Positions 7,844-14,239 of a DNA stretch of 17,735 nucleotides are shown one piece after another. The notes under the pieces were generated by a model. That model ran no database searches and was not told the origin of the DNA. It saw only the letters and a list, made by a program, of their open reading frames with translations. Source of the DNA: an uncultured Desulfurobacterium sp. (GTDB lineage: Bacteria > Aquificota > Aquificia > Desulfurobacteriales > Desulfurobacteriaceae); contig CAJXJV010000005.1 in the NCBI GenBank assembly GCA_913055135.1, positions 1-17,735 on the forward strand. The letters run 5' to 3'. A program made the translations under genes and the position numbers. Numbering within the stretch: position 1 is the first letter of the stretch; the number at the start of each line of letters is the position of its first letter.

Positions 7844-8343
7844 TTCTCCTCCGTCAGAGACAGGATCTGTTTGGCTGCTGAGAGAAAATCTTGAAAGGTT
7901 TCTGAACCTACCAGTATTCCCCCTTTACAGCCTGCATTGAAAGCCAGCATAACGTCTATTTCCTTGTCCCCTATGACAAAACTCTTTGATAAATCAATGT
8001 TCCACTTTTTAGCTGCCTCTTCAACCATTCCTGTTTTTGGTTTTCTACAGTTGCAGTTTTCATCAGGTCTGTGGGGACAGAAGAAGAAGTCGTCTATTTG
8101 AACACCGTGAGGTTTGAGGAGTTCCTGAAGTCTTTCATTTACAGCATGGAAATCCTTTTCCTCAAAGTAGCCCCTGCCAATTCCAGATTGGTTGCTAACA
8201 ACAATAAGAAGATAGCCAGCTTTTTTCAAAAGTTTTAATCCTTCTGGAACCGTAGGGAGAAGCTCAACTTTTTCCGGTTCATGGATGTACCCATCATCTT
8301 TTATGAGAGTATTGTCTCTGTCAAGAAACACGGCTTTTTTCAT
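7840..8343 (-). CDS. gmhB: D-glycero-D-manno-heptose 1,7-bisphosphate 7-phosphatase
   Basis: A 167-residue HAD-superfamily phosphatase of typical GmhB length. FLDRDNTL supplies the nucleophile Asp8 and acid/base Asp10; VVSNQSGIGRGYF (48-60) is motif II; KPKTGM (101-106) and GDKEID (125-130) are motifs III and IV. The zinc-binding cap is complete: Cys89, His91, Cys97 and Cys99 in CPHRPDENCNC. GmhB removes the C7 phosphate in synthesis of ADP-heptose for the lipopolysaccharide inner core, which implies a Gram-negative outer membrane. ATG start with only a modest Shine-Dalgarno-like GGGGTAAG upstream, 20 nt after the helicase stop, so probably served by read-through translation of the same transcript. 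Histidinol-phosphate phosphatase is the nearest alternative, but the zinc motif and length favour GmhB. Confidence 0.93.
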   Translation of the reverse strand: MKKAVFLDRDNTLIKDDGYIHEPEKVELLPTVPEGLKLLKKAGYLLIVVSNQSGIGRGYFEEKDFHAVNERLQELLKPHGVQIDDFFFCPHRPDENCNCRKPKTGMVEEAAKKWNIDLSKSFVIGDKEIDVMLAFNAGCKGGILVGSETFQDFLSAAKQILSLTEEK

Positions 8344-8363
8344 AGAACTTACCCCAGCAATTG

Positions 8364-10475
8364 CTATCCAAGAACTTTTAAGAACTTCATGACTATCGTC
8401 TTTTCTCCGTAGTTCGCAAAGAATGCCGTTACCTTTGCGTTTTCTCCAGCTCCTTCTATTCGTCTTACAACTCCCTTTCCAAACTTCTTGTGAAAGACAA
8501 GACTTGGTCTTTTCTCCTTTTGAACACTCTTTACTGAGATTTCCTTAGTAACTGCAGGTTGCGATTCCCTTTTCTTTACCTCTTTAATTAAATAAGGAGG
8601 AATCTCTTCAAGAAATCTTGATTTCCTTGTATCCCTGTAACTTCCAAAGGTTCTCCTTCTTTTGGCGTAAGAAAGAGCAAGTAGTCTTTTAGCTCTCGTT
8701 ATTGCAACGTAGAAGAGCCTTCTCTCTTCCTCTATTCCTTCCTTTGTATCAAGGCTCTTTATATGAGGGAAAAGTCCCTCCTCAAGCCCTGTAATGAAGA
8801 CAACAGGAAACTCCAGTCCCTTTGATGCATGGACTGTCATGAGAGTAACCTTTTCTTCTTCCTCTATCTCGTCCTGATCTGAAGAAAGAGTGATAGTGCT
8901 CAAAAACTCCAAGTAGAGCTCCTCTCCTTCTAACTTCTCTCTCTCTGAAAACTCCTGAACTGTGTTACCAAGCTCTTTTGTGTTCTCCAGCCTTGATTCC
9001 CAATCCTCTGGATTTTCCTTCCTCAGGTATTCCTCGTATCCTGTTGAAACAACAATAAACCTTATCAGATCGTAAGGTTTGAGCTGATGGAGTTTTTCCC
9101 TGATTTCTTCAATTGTCCCTACTAAGTCTTCAACAGCTCTTTTCTGCTTCTCCATCTTCAGCTCTGAAGAGAGAATCTTCAGAGCTCCAATGTTGGAACT
9201 CTCCTTTTCAAGAATCTCCTTCAACTTTTTTTCTACAGCAGAACCAAGACCTCTCTTTGGAACGTTCAGAATTCTCAAAAGGGAAATGGTATCTTTTTCA
9301 AAAAGAGCTACTCTCAGGTAAGCTATAATGTCTTTAATTTCCTTCCTTTCGTAAAACTTCAATCCTCCAACGATCTGATAGGATATACCCTCTTTCCGTA
9401 AAGCATCCTCAATAACCCTCGATTGAGAGTTTGTTCTGTAAAAAACGGCAATTTCAGACGGTTTAACTCCTTTCTTTAAAAACTGTTTAACCGTCTTTGA
9501 AACAAAGTTTGCTTCTTCAATGTCGCTTTCAGCAGCATAAAGTCTTATTGGCTCCCCTGCAGGATTATCTGTATAGAGTTTTTTCCCTTTCCTGAGTTTA
9601 TTGTTTTCAATAACTGCATTTGCAGCGTCAAGAATCACCTTCGTACAGCGGTAGTTCTTCTCAAGTTTTATTATCTTTGCATCTGGAAAATCCTTTTCAA
9701 AGGAAAGAATGTTATCTATATTCGCCCCTCGCCACGTGTAGATACACTGATCCTCATCTCCCACAACACAGATGTTCCCTTTCTCCTTTGTCAGAGCTCT
9801 TGCAATCTCATACTGAACCCTGTTTGTATCCTGGTACTCATCTATGAGAACGTACTGGAAGAAGTCGGAATACCTCTTCTGGAGCTCTGGATCCCTCAAA
9901 AGTTCCCTTCCGTAGATCAGCAGATCATCGAAATCAAAAGCATTGTTTTCCTTTAACCGTTTGTTATAAGCCTCAAATATCTCTCTTATCCTGTCGTAGT
10001 AAATGGTCATACTGTCTGCAGAGTAAAGACCGTTCTTTATGTTGCTTATAACCGATGCTATGGCTGATGGATTGTAGAGCTCGGAATCAAGATCCATATC
10101 CCTTATTATCTCTCTCAGTAACCTCTTTTTATCATCCGAATCCAGAATGAGAAAGTTAGGCTGATAGCCAACCCTTACGCTGTGAGCCCTTAAAAGCCTC
10201 ACACAGAAAGAGTGAAAAGTGGACACAATGACCGGTGCCGAACTCCCAACTAATCCTTCAACTCTCTCCTTCATCTCTCTGGCAGCTTTATTTGTAAATG
10301 TAACTGCCAGAATTCTCTCAGGTTTATACTTCAACTCCTCAATCATGTAAGCAATCTTATAGGTAATAACTCTCGTCTTTCCAGAACCTGCCCCCGCTAA
10401 AATAAGGAGAGGCGAATCAAAATAGAGTACAGCTTCCGCCTGCTCTCTGTTGAGACCTTTAAGAAACTCCTTCAA
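8364..10475 (-). CDS. uvrD: UvrD/PcrA-type superfamily 1A DNA helicase
   Basis: A 703-residue 3'-5' helicase for nucleotide excision and mismatch repair and for removing proteins or RNA polymerase from DNA. All SF1A motifs are visible: the Q-motif LNREQAEAV (8-16); Walker A AGAGSGKT (27-34); Ia TFTNKAAREM (59-68); Walker B IDEYQDTN (211-218); III VGDEDQCIYTWRGA (238-251); IV LEKNYRCT; V TVHASKGLEFPVVF; VI YVAITRAK. The C-terminal segment (HKKFGKGVVRRIEG... FFANYGEKTIV) is the Tudor-like domain of PcrA/UvrD that contacts RNA polymerase. It starts at TTG 10475, 8 nt after AAAGGAG. An ATG-AGT-TGA mini-frame overlaps that start. First gene of the helicase-gmhB-truD unit. Confidence 0.96.
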   Translation of the reverse strand: MKEFLKGLNREQAEAVLYFDSPLLILAGAGSGKTRVITYKIAYMIEELKYKPERILAVTFTNKAAREMKERVEGLVGSSAPVIVSTFHSFCVRLLRAHSVRVGYQPNFLILDSDDKKRLLREIIRDMDLDSELYNPSAIASVISNIKNGLYSADSMTIYYDRIREIFEAYNKRLKENNAFDFDDLLIYGRELLRDPELQKRYSDFFQYVLIDEYQDTNRVQYEIARALTKEKGNICVVGDEDQCIYTWRGANIDNILSFEKDFPDAKIIKLEKNYRCTKVILDAANAVIENNKLRKGKKLYTDNPAGEPIRLYAAESDIEEANFVSKTVKQFLKKGVKPSEIAVFYRTNSQSRVIEDALRKEGISYQIVGGLKFYERKEIKDIIAYLRVALFEKDTISLLRILNVPKRGLGSAVEKKLKEILEKESSNIGALKILSSELKMEKQKRAVEDLVGTIEEIREKLHQLKPYDLIRFIVVSTGYEEYLRKENPEDWESRLENTKELGNTVQEFSEREKLEGEELYLEFLSTITLSSDQDEIEEEEKVTLMTVHASKGLEFPVVFITGLEEGLFPHIKSLDTKEGIEEERRLFYVAITRAKRLLALSYAKRRRTFGSYRDTRKSRFLEEIPPYLIKEVKKRESQPAVTKEISVKSVQKEKRPSLVFHKKFGKGVVRRIEGAGENAKVTAFFANYGEKTIVMKFLKVLG

Positions 10476-10487
10476 CTCATTTCTCCT

Positions 10488-10516
10488 TTGTAAGATTCTA
10501 ATTTGTGGATTATAAT
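10488..10516 (+). promoter_or_regulatory. Sigma-70-type promoter of the FIST/GGDEF operon
   Basis: TTGTAA (10488-10493), a 17-nt spacer, then a perfect TATAAT (10511-10516). Transcription would begin near 10523, leaving a leader of only about 13 nt that contains AGGGAGG before the ATG at 10536. The -10 lies in a symmetrical ATTATAAT, so the minus strand also reads TATAAT (10514-10509). That could interfere with, or contribute to, transcription toward the helicase gene. Confidence 0.5.
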
Positions 10517-10535
10517 AATTACTAAGGGAGGGATT

Positions 10536-11243
10536 ATGAAGGCACAGATTCTTAGTTCTAAAAATCCTATCTTACGACTTGCCCTTGAAGAGATAGCAAG
10601 TGAGCTAATATATCCCTTTGATTTTGTCATACTTGCCGTATCTCCACGGTATCCTTATTACGATGTTCCTATTTTCATTTCAGAAATTCTTCAAGTAAAG
10701 GGAGAGTCGTTTCTCGCCTTTCACGCCATTGATGCTTTTGAAAATACAAACCTTATAGAGAGTGGTATAGTTGCTTGCTTCATAACGTTCGAGAGAAAGG
10801 GAAGAATAAAGAAGTTTACAGCGTCAAATTTAAAGCCATGTAAATTTAAAACTTTAGTAAATGAAACGGCAAACTACATATCAGACAATAGTTCTCTATT
10901 TCACATAATAATCGCTGACTATTCTAACGGATATTTTCCACTTTTTCTGAAACTCCTCAGTTCCGAACTTGAAAGAAGGAAAATTCCTCCAGACAGGATT
11001 TGTGGTGCGATAGCTTCAACTTCTGTAAAAAGCGGAATAAGGAAGCCAGGATATCTGTTTACTGACAATAAGGTTATAGAAGATGGCTTTGTTATTCTCA
11101 GCTTTGAGAACATTGAAGGCAAAATTGGTTTATCCACAGGTATATTTAAAAGAGGACCTGTTTATGCGATTACTTCCGGAGAGGACTTCAAGATTTATGA
11201 ACTTGATGGAAACCTGCAAGTTGTCTCCCCAAGAGTATCTTGA
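10536..11243 (+). CDS. FIST-domain protein, N-terminal part (frame broken at 3' end)
   Basis: A 235-residue product from ATG 10536 (SD AGGGAGG at 10525-10531). The sequence pattern is FIST_N-like: alternating strands and helices, with VSPRYPYYD, a helix-rich middle, then GIRKPGYLFTDNKVIEDGFVILSFEN and the strand GPVYAI. It ends just as the FIST_C domain should begin (KIYELDGN, matching the usual 'v-x-E-L-D/N-G-k-P-A' opening), where a TGA stops this frame. The rest of FIST_C is in the overlapping downstream frame at 11240-11683. FIST domains are putative small-ligand sensors found beside or fused to signalling outputs such as GGDEF, EAL or chemotaxis modules. The two pieces joined would give about 380 residues, normal for an intact FIST protein. 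Confidence 0.65.
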   Translation: MKAQILSSKNPILRLALEEIASELIYPFDFVILAVSPRYPYYDVPIFISEILQVKGESFLAFHAIDAFENTNLIESGIVACFITFERKGRIKKFTASNLKPCKFKTLVNETANYISDNSSLFHIIIADYSNGYFPLFLKLLSSELERRKIPPDRICGAIASTSVKSGIRKPGYLFTDNKVIEDGFVILSFENIEGKIGLSTGIFKRGPVYAITSGEDFKIYELDGNLQVVSPRVS

Positions 11244-11683
11244 AGGGAATTGGAGAAGATCAAAAGGAATACCTCTGGTACACTCCTTTTGCAATTATCA
11301 ATGATAAAGGGGATCCCGTTGCTTTAAGAACTTTCAAGGATTTTAACGATGAGTACATAGAAGTTTGGGCTCCAATTAGCAAAGGGCAAAAAGTTAAACT
11401 TTCGCTTGTCATACCGGAAGAAATTCTGAAAGACACGGAAAAAGTTGCGAAAAAACTGAAATCAGAAATTGGAATTGCCGACCTCTGTTTTGACTTTTCC
11501 TGTACAGCAAGGCAATACACACTTGAAGACCGAGCAAAAGAAGAGTTGGAAATTTACGGAAGCATAATAGATGCCCCTCTCTTTGGTTTCTTTACTCATG
11601 GTGAGATAGCTCCCAACATAGAAGGAAGAAGACTTGAACTCCACAACCAGACTTCAGTTGGAATAGTTTTGAGGGAGATATGA
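11240..11683 (+). CDS. FIST C-terminal domain fragment, overlapping frame
   Basis: A 147-residue frame whose ending carries the clearest FIST_C signature: GFFTHGEIAPN followed by LHNQTSVGIVL, the 'G-F-F-s-y-G-E-I-a-P ... L-h-N-Q-T' block. Earlier, WYTPFAIINDKG and APISKGQKVKL fit the middle of FIST_C. The first possible start is TTG 11240, overlapping the upstream TGA as TTGA, with only a weak AAGAG before it. The frame is open backward to 11207, so a single net -1 shift between 11207 and 11240 would join it to the upstream piece. It is therefore either the second half of one frameshifted gene or an independently reinitiated cistron. Its stop overlaps the GGDEF start by 4 nt. Confidence 0.65.
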   Translation: MKGIGEDQKEYLWYTPFAIINDKGDPVALRTFKDFNDEYIEVWAPISKGQKVKLSLVIPEEILKDTEKVAKKLKSEIGIADLCFDFSCTARQYTLEDRAKEELEIYGSIIDAPLFGFFTHGEIAPNIEGRRLELHNQTSVGIVLREI

Positions 11684-12345
11684 TGAAAAGCGAAATCAAA
11701 CTAAAACTCATTTTCAACTTTTTAGAAGAACTTACCAGAAAGTACAACGAAACATTTGAACTTAAAGAAAAATTGATGAAAGAGCTTAAAGAAAAAGCTA
11801 TGTATGACCCTCTTACAGGAATCTACAATCGCTATGTTTTGATAGAGTTCTTGGAAAAAGAGCTGGAAAGATTAAAAAGAGCACAAAATTGGAAAGTTTA
11901 CGTTATATTTTTAGATTTAGACAATTTTAAAGTCATAAATGACATATTCGGTCACAAAAAGGGAGATGAAACACTAAAAAAGGTAGCTGAAATTCTAAAA
12001 AACAATTTCAGAAAGTACGATATCGTCTCAAGATTTGGAGGAGACGAATTTGTTGCTGTTCTAATAGGCAACAACAATGAAGATATAGACCCAATTTTAA
12101 ACAGAATTAGAAGCAAAATAGAATCTTCTTTTTCAGATTTCGGTATTTCCATAAGTTATGGCATTGCTATTGCTCCTGATGAGGGAATTGATGCCTATGA
12201 ACTGATCCAAATTGCTGACGATAAGATGTATGAGATGAAAAGGAAAAAGAAGGAAGATGAAACATTTCCCTCCTTCTTTCCTAACAAATGTGGTGAGAAA
12301 AATGCGCAAAAGGAAACACAGAAGAACCACTTGAATGGAAAGTAA
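11680..12345 (+). CDS. Diguanylate cyclase (GGDEF) with intact I-site, soluble
   Basis: A 221-residue protein with a short N-terminal helical region (1-40, coiled-coil-like, no membrane segment) and one complete GGDEF domain. DPLTGIYNR is at 43-51; metal-binding DLDNFKVIND at 79-88 with FGHKKGD after it; the active-site loop RFGGDEF at 118-124. Arg111 and Asp114 form the inhibitory RxxD I-site exactly five residues before GGDEF. It should make cyclic di-GMP from two GTP and be product-inhibited. The start is ATG 11680 or, with better spacing from AGGGAG (11672-11677), ATG 11683. The ATGA overlap with the FIST fragment implies coupled translation, so the FIST protein probably controls this cyclase in trans. 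The last 30 residues after the domain are low-complexity and perhaps disordered. Confidence 0.93.
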   Translation: MMKSEIKLKLIFNFLEELTRKYNETFELKEKLMKELKEKAMYDPLTGIYNRYVLIEFLEKELERLKRAQNWKVYVIFLDLDNFKVINDIFGHKKGDETLKKVAEILKNNFRKYDIVSRFGGDEFVAVLIGNNNEDIDPILNRIRSKIESSFSDFGISISYGIAIAPDEGIDAYELIQIADDKMYEMKRKKKEDETFPSFFPNKCGEKNAQKETQKNHLNGK

Positions 12346-12362
12346 AAGGATATCCAGGAAAA

Positions 12363-12503
12363 ATGAACAAGAAACAGTTGGAGAAATTTGAGGGGTTTCC
12401 CGAAGAGATTCCAACGATTGCAGGACTTTTTAAGAGTGCAATTATTTCGTCTCTGGAGCAGGTTGGTTGTCTGTCGTGTACCAGTTCTCTTTTACGTGGA
12501 TAA
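12363..12503 (+). CDS. Doubtful small ORF or gene remnant, 46 codons
   Basis: ATG 12363, 18 nt after the GGDEF stop, opens a short frame starting MNKKQLEKFEGFPEEIPT with an AGGA just upstream. The first 30 residues look protein-like, and the same frame is open backward to 12297 (PLEWKVKGYPGK just ahead of the ATG). The later residues run antisense over the 3' end of the lipoprotein gene and look non-coding. It could be a small protein, the tail of a decayed gene, or chance. No family is recognised. Confidence 0.25.
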   Translation: MNKKQLEKFEGFPEEIPTIAGLFKSAIISSLEQVGCLSCTSSLLRG

Positions 12504-12786
12504 CTTTTCCATCCTTTGTTCTAACGTCATATTCAGTTTCAGCTTGAACGGTGTGGGTATTCTGTTGGTCATTGCCGAGGACGTAGCCGAGAATTCCTCC
12601 TGCTATTGCTCCATAAAGAGCCGCATCTTTAGCATCTGCTTTGTAGTGTTCGTGGGTTGCAGCACCTACTGCAGCTCCTCCAAGAGCTCCAAGCATTGCT
12701 GCATCGGTTTTTGAAAGCTGTGTTGTTGTGCAGCCAGAAAGAATAAATCCTGCAATACTAAGTCCGAGGATTAACCTTTTCATCAT
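12442..12786 (-). CDS. Glycine-zipper outer-membrane-type lipoprotein
   Basis: A 114-residue lipoprotein precursor. Residues 1-19 are a signal peptide with lipobox L-S-G-C, making Cys19 the lipidated N-terminus. Thr/Gln follows the cysteine, with no Asp at +2, which favours outer-membrane sorting. Residues 31-71 contain two glycine-zipper segments (MLGALGGAAVGAA and GAIAGGILGYVLG), the pattern of SlyB/glycine-zipper 2TM-like proteins. The C-terminal 40 residues are polar with a beta-like stretch (ETEYDVRTKDGKVIHVKENW). The start is ATG 12786 or 12783, after GAGGAAG. Its first 29 nt overlap the 3' end of spoVG, so it is the last gene of a three-gene minus-strand unit. A structural or stress-related envelope role is inferred from the fold type. 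Confidence 0.85.
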   Translation of the reverse strand: MMKRLILGLSIAGFILSGCTTTQLSKTDAAMLGALGGAAVGAATHEHYKADAKDAALYGAIAGGILGYVLGNDQQNTHTVQAETEYDVRTKDGKVIHVKENWYTTDNQPAPETK

Positions 12787-13093
12787 ACTTCCTCATAGCA
12801 GATTTATAGGCATCAAGGATTTTTCTCCTTATGTGTAAGTATAGATCCTTATTAAGAGGATTAACAATGGGGACAAACTCACCTGTTCTTGTCTTCTTTA
12901 ATGGCATCTGAATAAAGTAGCCATTATTTGAATAGACTATCTTTATGTCTTTTATTTCCAGTATGTCATTAAGCTTTATGGAAGCAACTGCTTTTACGTT
13001 TCCTCCAATCCCGGTTGTATCAAAGGGATAAATTTTGACTTCTGTAACCTCAATGTTCATTACAGGAAGTCTTTCTAATTCCTTCCTATTCAC
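12758..13093 (-). CDS. spoVG: SpoVG-family RNA/DNA-binding regulator
   Basis: A 111-residue product, or 100 if it starts at the internal ATG 13060. The core from residue 12 follows SpoVG closely: MNIEVTEVKIYP, then KAVASIKLNDILEIKDIKIV, then GYFIQMPLKKTRTGEFVPIVNPLN and a final helix. SpoVG proteins are small nucleic-acid-binding regulators, first named in Bacillus sporulation but present in many non-sporulating bacteria, and reported to bind RNA and act after transcription. The GTG at 13093 overlaps the stop of the upstream gene (GTGA), which favours the longer form through coupling, although family members usually start at the MNIEV position. The far C-terminal RKYDEKVNPRT is a short basic extension. 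No sporulation genes are nearby. Confidence 0.88.
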   Translation of the reverse strand: MNRKELERLPVMNIEVTEVKIYPFDTTGIGGNVKAVASIKLNDILEIKDIKIVYSNNGYFIQMPLKKTRTGEFVPIVNPLNKDLYLHIRRKILDAYKSAMRKYDEKVNPRT

Positions 13094-13527
13094 TTTATGG
13101 AAACCCCTTCTTCTATTGATCTGTAGATTTTATTTCCCTGTTCTCTCCACCTTGAGAATCTTCTCTCTGAAATTACCTGAACGGGAAGGTAAACGCCCCT
13201 TCTTTCATAGACGCTGAGAGCAACTTCCATTACGGGTTTAAGGCTTTCGAACTCATCTGTAACCAGTACGAAAACTTCCAGTCCTTCTAAACCTGTTACA
13301 ACCTTTATATCGTTAAAGGCAACCCTTGCTGCTACTTTTCTTGAAAACTCTAAAAGGGCTTCTTTTTTCTTCTCTTCGATTTTTAGCTGATTCCACCATG
13401 AGGGTTTTTCTATTTCTCTATTCTGGTTGTCCAGATAGACAGTTATTCCTTCTGTTCCATCGGGAATTTCCACGTCTTCTAAAGGAACAAAGACGCCGTC
13501 CTTAAAGATAACTTTAACGGTTTTCAT
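13090..13527 (-). CDS. DUF104 (AF2212-like) domain joined to a degenerate nucleotidyltransferase-like half
   Basis: A 145-residue product from ATG 13527. Residues 1-33 (VKVIFKDGVFVPLEDVEIPDG) match the DUF104/AF2212-like small beta domain, usually a stand-alone antitoxin paired with PIN toxins. Residues 75-145 (GLEVFVLVTDEF, then LSVYERRGVYLPVQVISERRF, REQGNKIYRSIEEGVSI) resemble the second half of MNT-type nucleotidyltransferases, including the usual 'I-S-e-e-x-F ... G-x-x-f/y-x-x-I-x-x-e-G-v' ending. The catalytic G-S and D-x-D motifs that should precede this are missing, so catalysis is unlikely. An upstream in-frame TTG at 13545 exists, but no Shine-Dalgarno precedes either start; ATG is chosen because DUF104 begins there. 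First gene of the operon with spoVG and the lipoprotein. Regulatory, antitoxin-like or scaffold roles are all possible. Confidence 0.65.
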   Translation of the reverse strand: MKTVKVIFKDGVFVPLEDVEIPDGTEGITVYLDNQNREIEKPSWWNQLKIEEKKKEALLEFSRKVAARVAFNDIKVVTGLEGLEVFVLVTDEFESLKPVMEVALSVYERRGVYLPVQVISERRFSRWREQGNKIYRSIEEGVSIK

Positions 13528-13582
13528 AGTACCGAACCCGGACAATATTTGATAAGTAGGAATTTAATCTGAGGGGGAATAA

Positions 13583-14239
13583 ATGGCTACTTTCAGAGAC
13601 AGACTTCACGGGGGGATAGAACTTGCCAGAAATGTATCTTTGCCTTCTAACAGTGTGGTCTTTGCAATACCGCGGGGAGGTGTTCCTGTTGGATATGCTC
13701 TTTCAAAGACTCTACGGATTCCTTTTGACATAATTGTTGTCAGGAAGCTGCCGATTCCCTGGAATCCTGAAGCCGGTTTTGGGGCGATAACCCTTGACAG
13801 GAGGATTGTTATCAATCCGGAGTTTGAAGGGTATCTTGACAGAGAAACAATTGAACAGATTGCTTCTGAAGTTCACCGGGAAGTGATAAGAAGAAATCAG
13901 GCTTATAGAGGAGGAAAAGGTTACAGGAATTTAACAGGGAAAGTTGCTGTTGTTGTGGATGATGGTTTCGCTTCTGGCTATACAGCCATAGCTGCATATA
14001 ACTTTTTGAAACAATTAAAGCCTGATGCAGTTTTAGCTATTGCTCCTGTTTGCCCAAAACACACAAAGGAGTTCCTCTTAAACCACTTTGACGACGTCTA
14101 TTGTCTTGTGGAGAGTACAGAACTCCCCTTTGCGGTTGCCAGCTTTTATGAGGACTTCCATGATCTGACAGATGAAGAGGTTATAGAGTACGTCGAGGAT
14201 CTGAGGAGAGAAAATCTGCTCTGGATGGAGGAGGAATGA
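13583..14239 (+). CDS. Predicted phosphoribosyltransferase (COG1926 type)
   Basis: A 218-residue type I PRTase-fold protein. The PRPP-binding loop is VAVVVDDGFASGYTAIAA (121-138), with the two consecutive acidic residues Asp126-Asp127 and the G-x-T turn. N-terminal FRDRLHGGIELA and FAIPRGGVPVGYALSKTLRIPFD (27-49), then VRKLPIPWNPEAGFGAI, are characteristic of the COG1926 group. Substrate is unknown; members often sit near dienelactone-hydrolase or nucleotide genes. ATG start with GAGGGGG upstream. Its stop overlaps cdd by ATGA, so the two are probably co-translated, which makes nucleobase or nucleoside salvage a fair guess. Divergent from the DUF104 gene across 55 nt. Confidence 0.88.
   Translation: MATFRDRLHGGIELARNVSLPSNSVVFAIPRGGVPVGYALSKTLRIPFDIIVVRKLPIPWNPEAGFGAITLDRRIVINPEFEGYLDRETIEQIASEVHREVIRRNQAYRGGKGYRNLTGKVAVVVDDGFASGYTAIAAYNFLKQLKPDAVLAIAPVCPKHTKEFLLNHFDDVYCLVESTELPFAVASFYEDFHDLTDEEVIEYVEDLRRENLLWMEEE

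Noticed and set aside
10503..10535. Start of the FIST gene at TTG 10503
   Set aside because: This codon precedes the TATAAT of the likely promoter, so it would not be in the transcript. ATG 10536 has a strong SD.
12388..12403. GGGGTTTCCC hairpin as a terminator after GGDEF
   Set aside because: Only three to four pairs with a 3-nt loop and no adjacent T run on either strand.
13528..13545. TTG 13545 as start of the DUF104 protein
   Set aside because: It adds six residues before the domain and has no SD. ATG 13527 coincides with the domain start, though it too lacks a clear SD, so some doubt remains.
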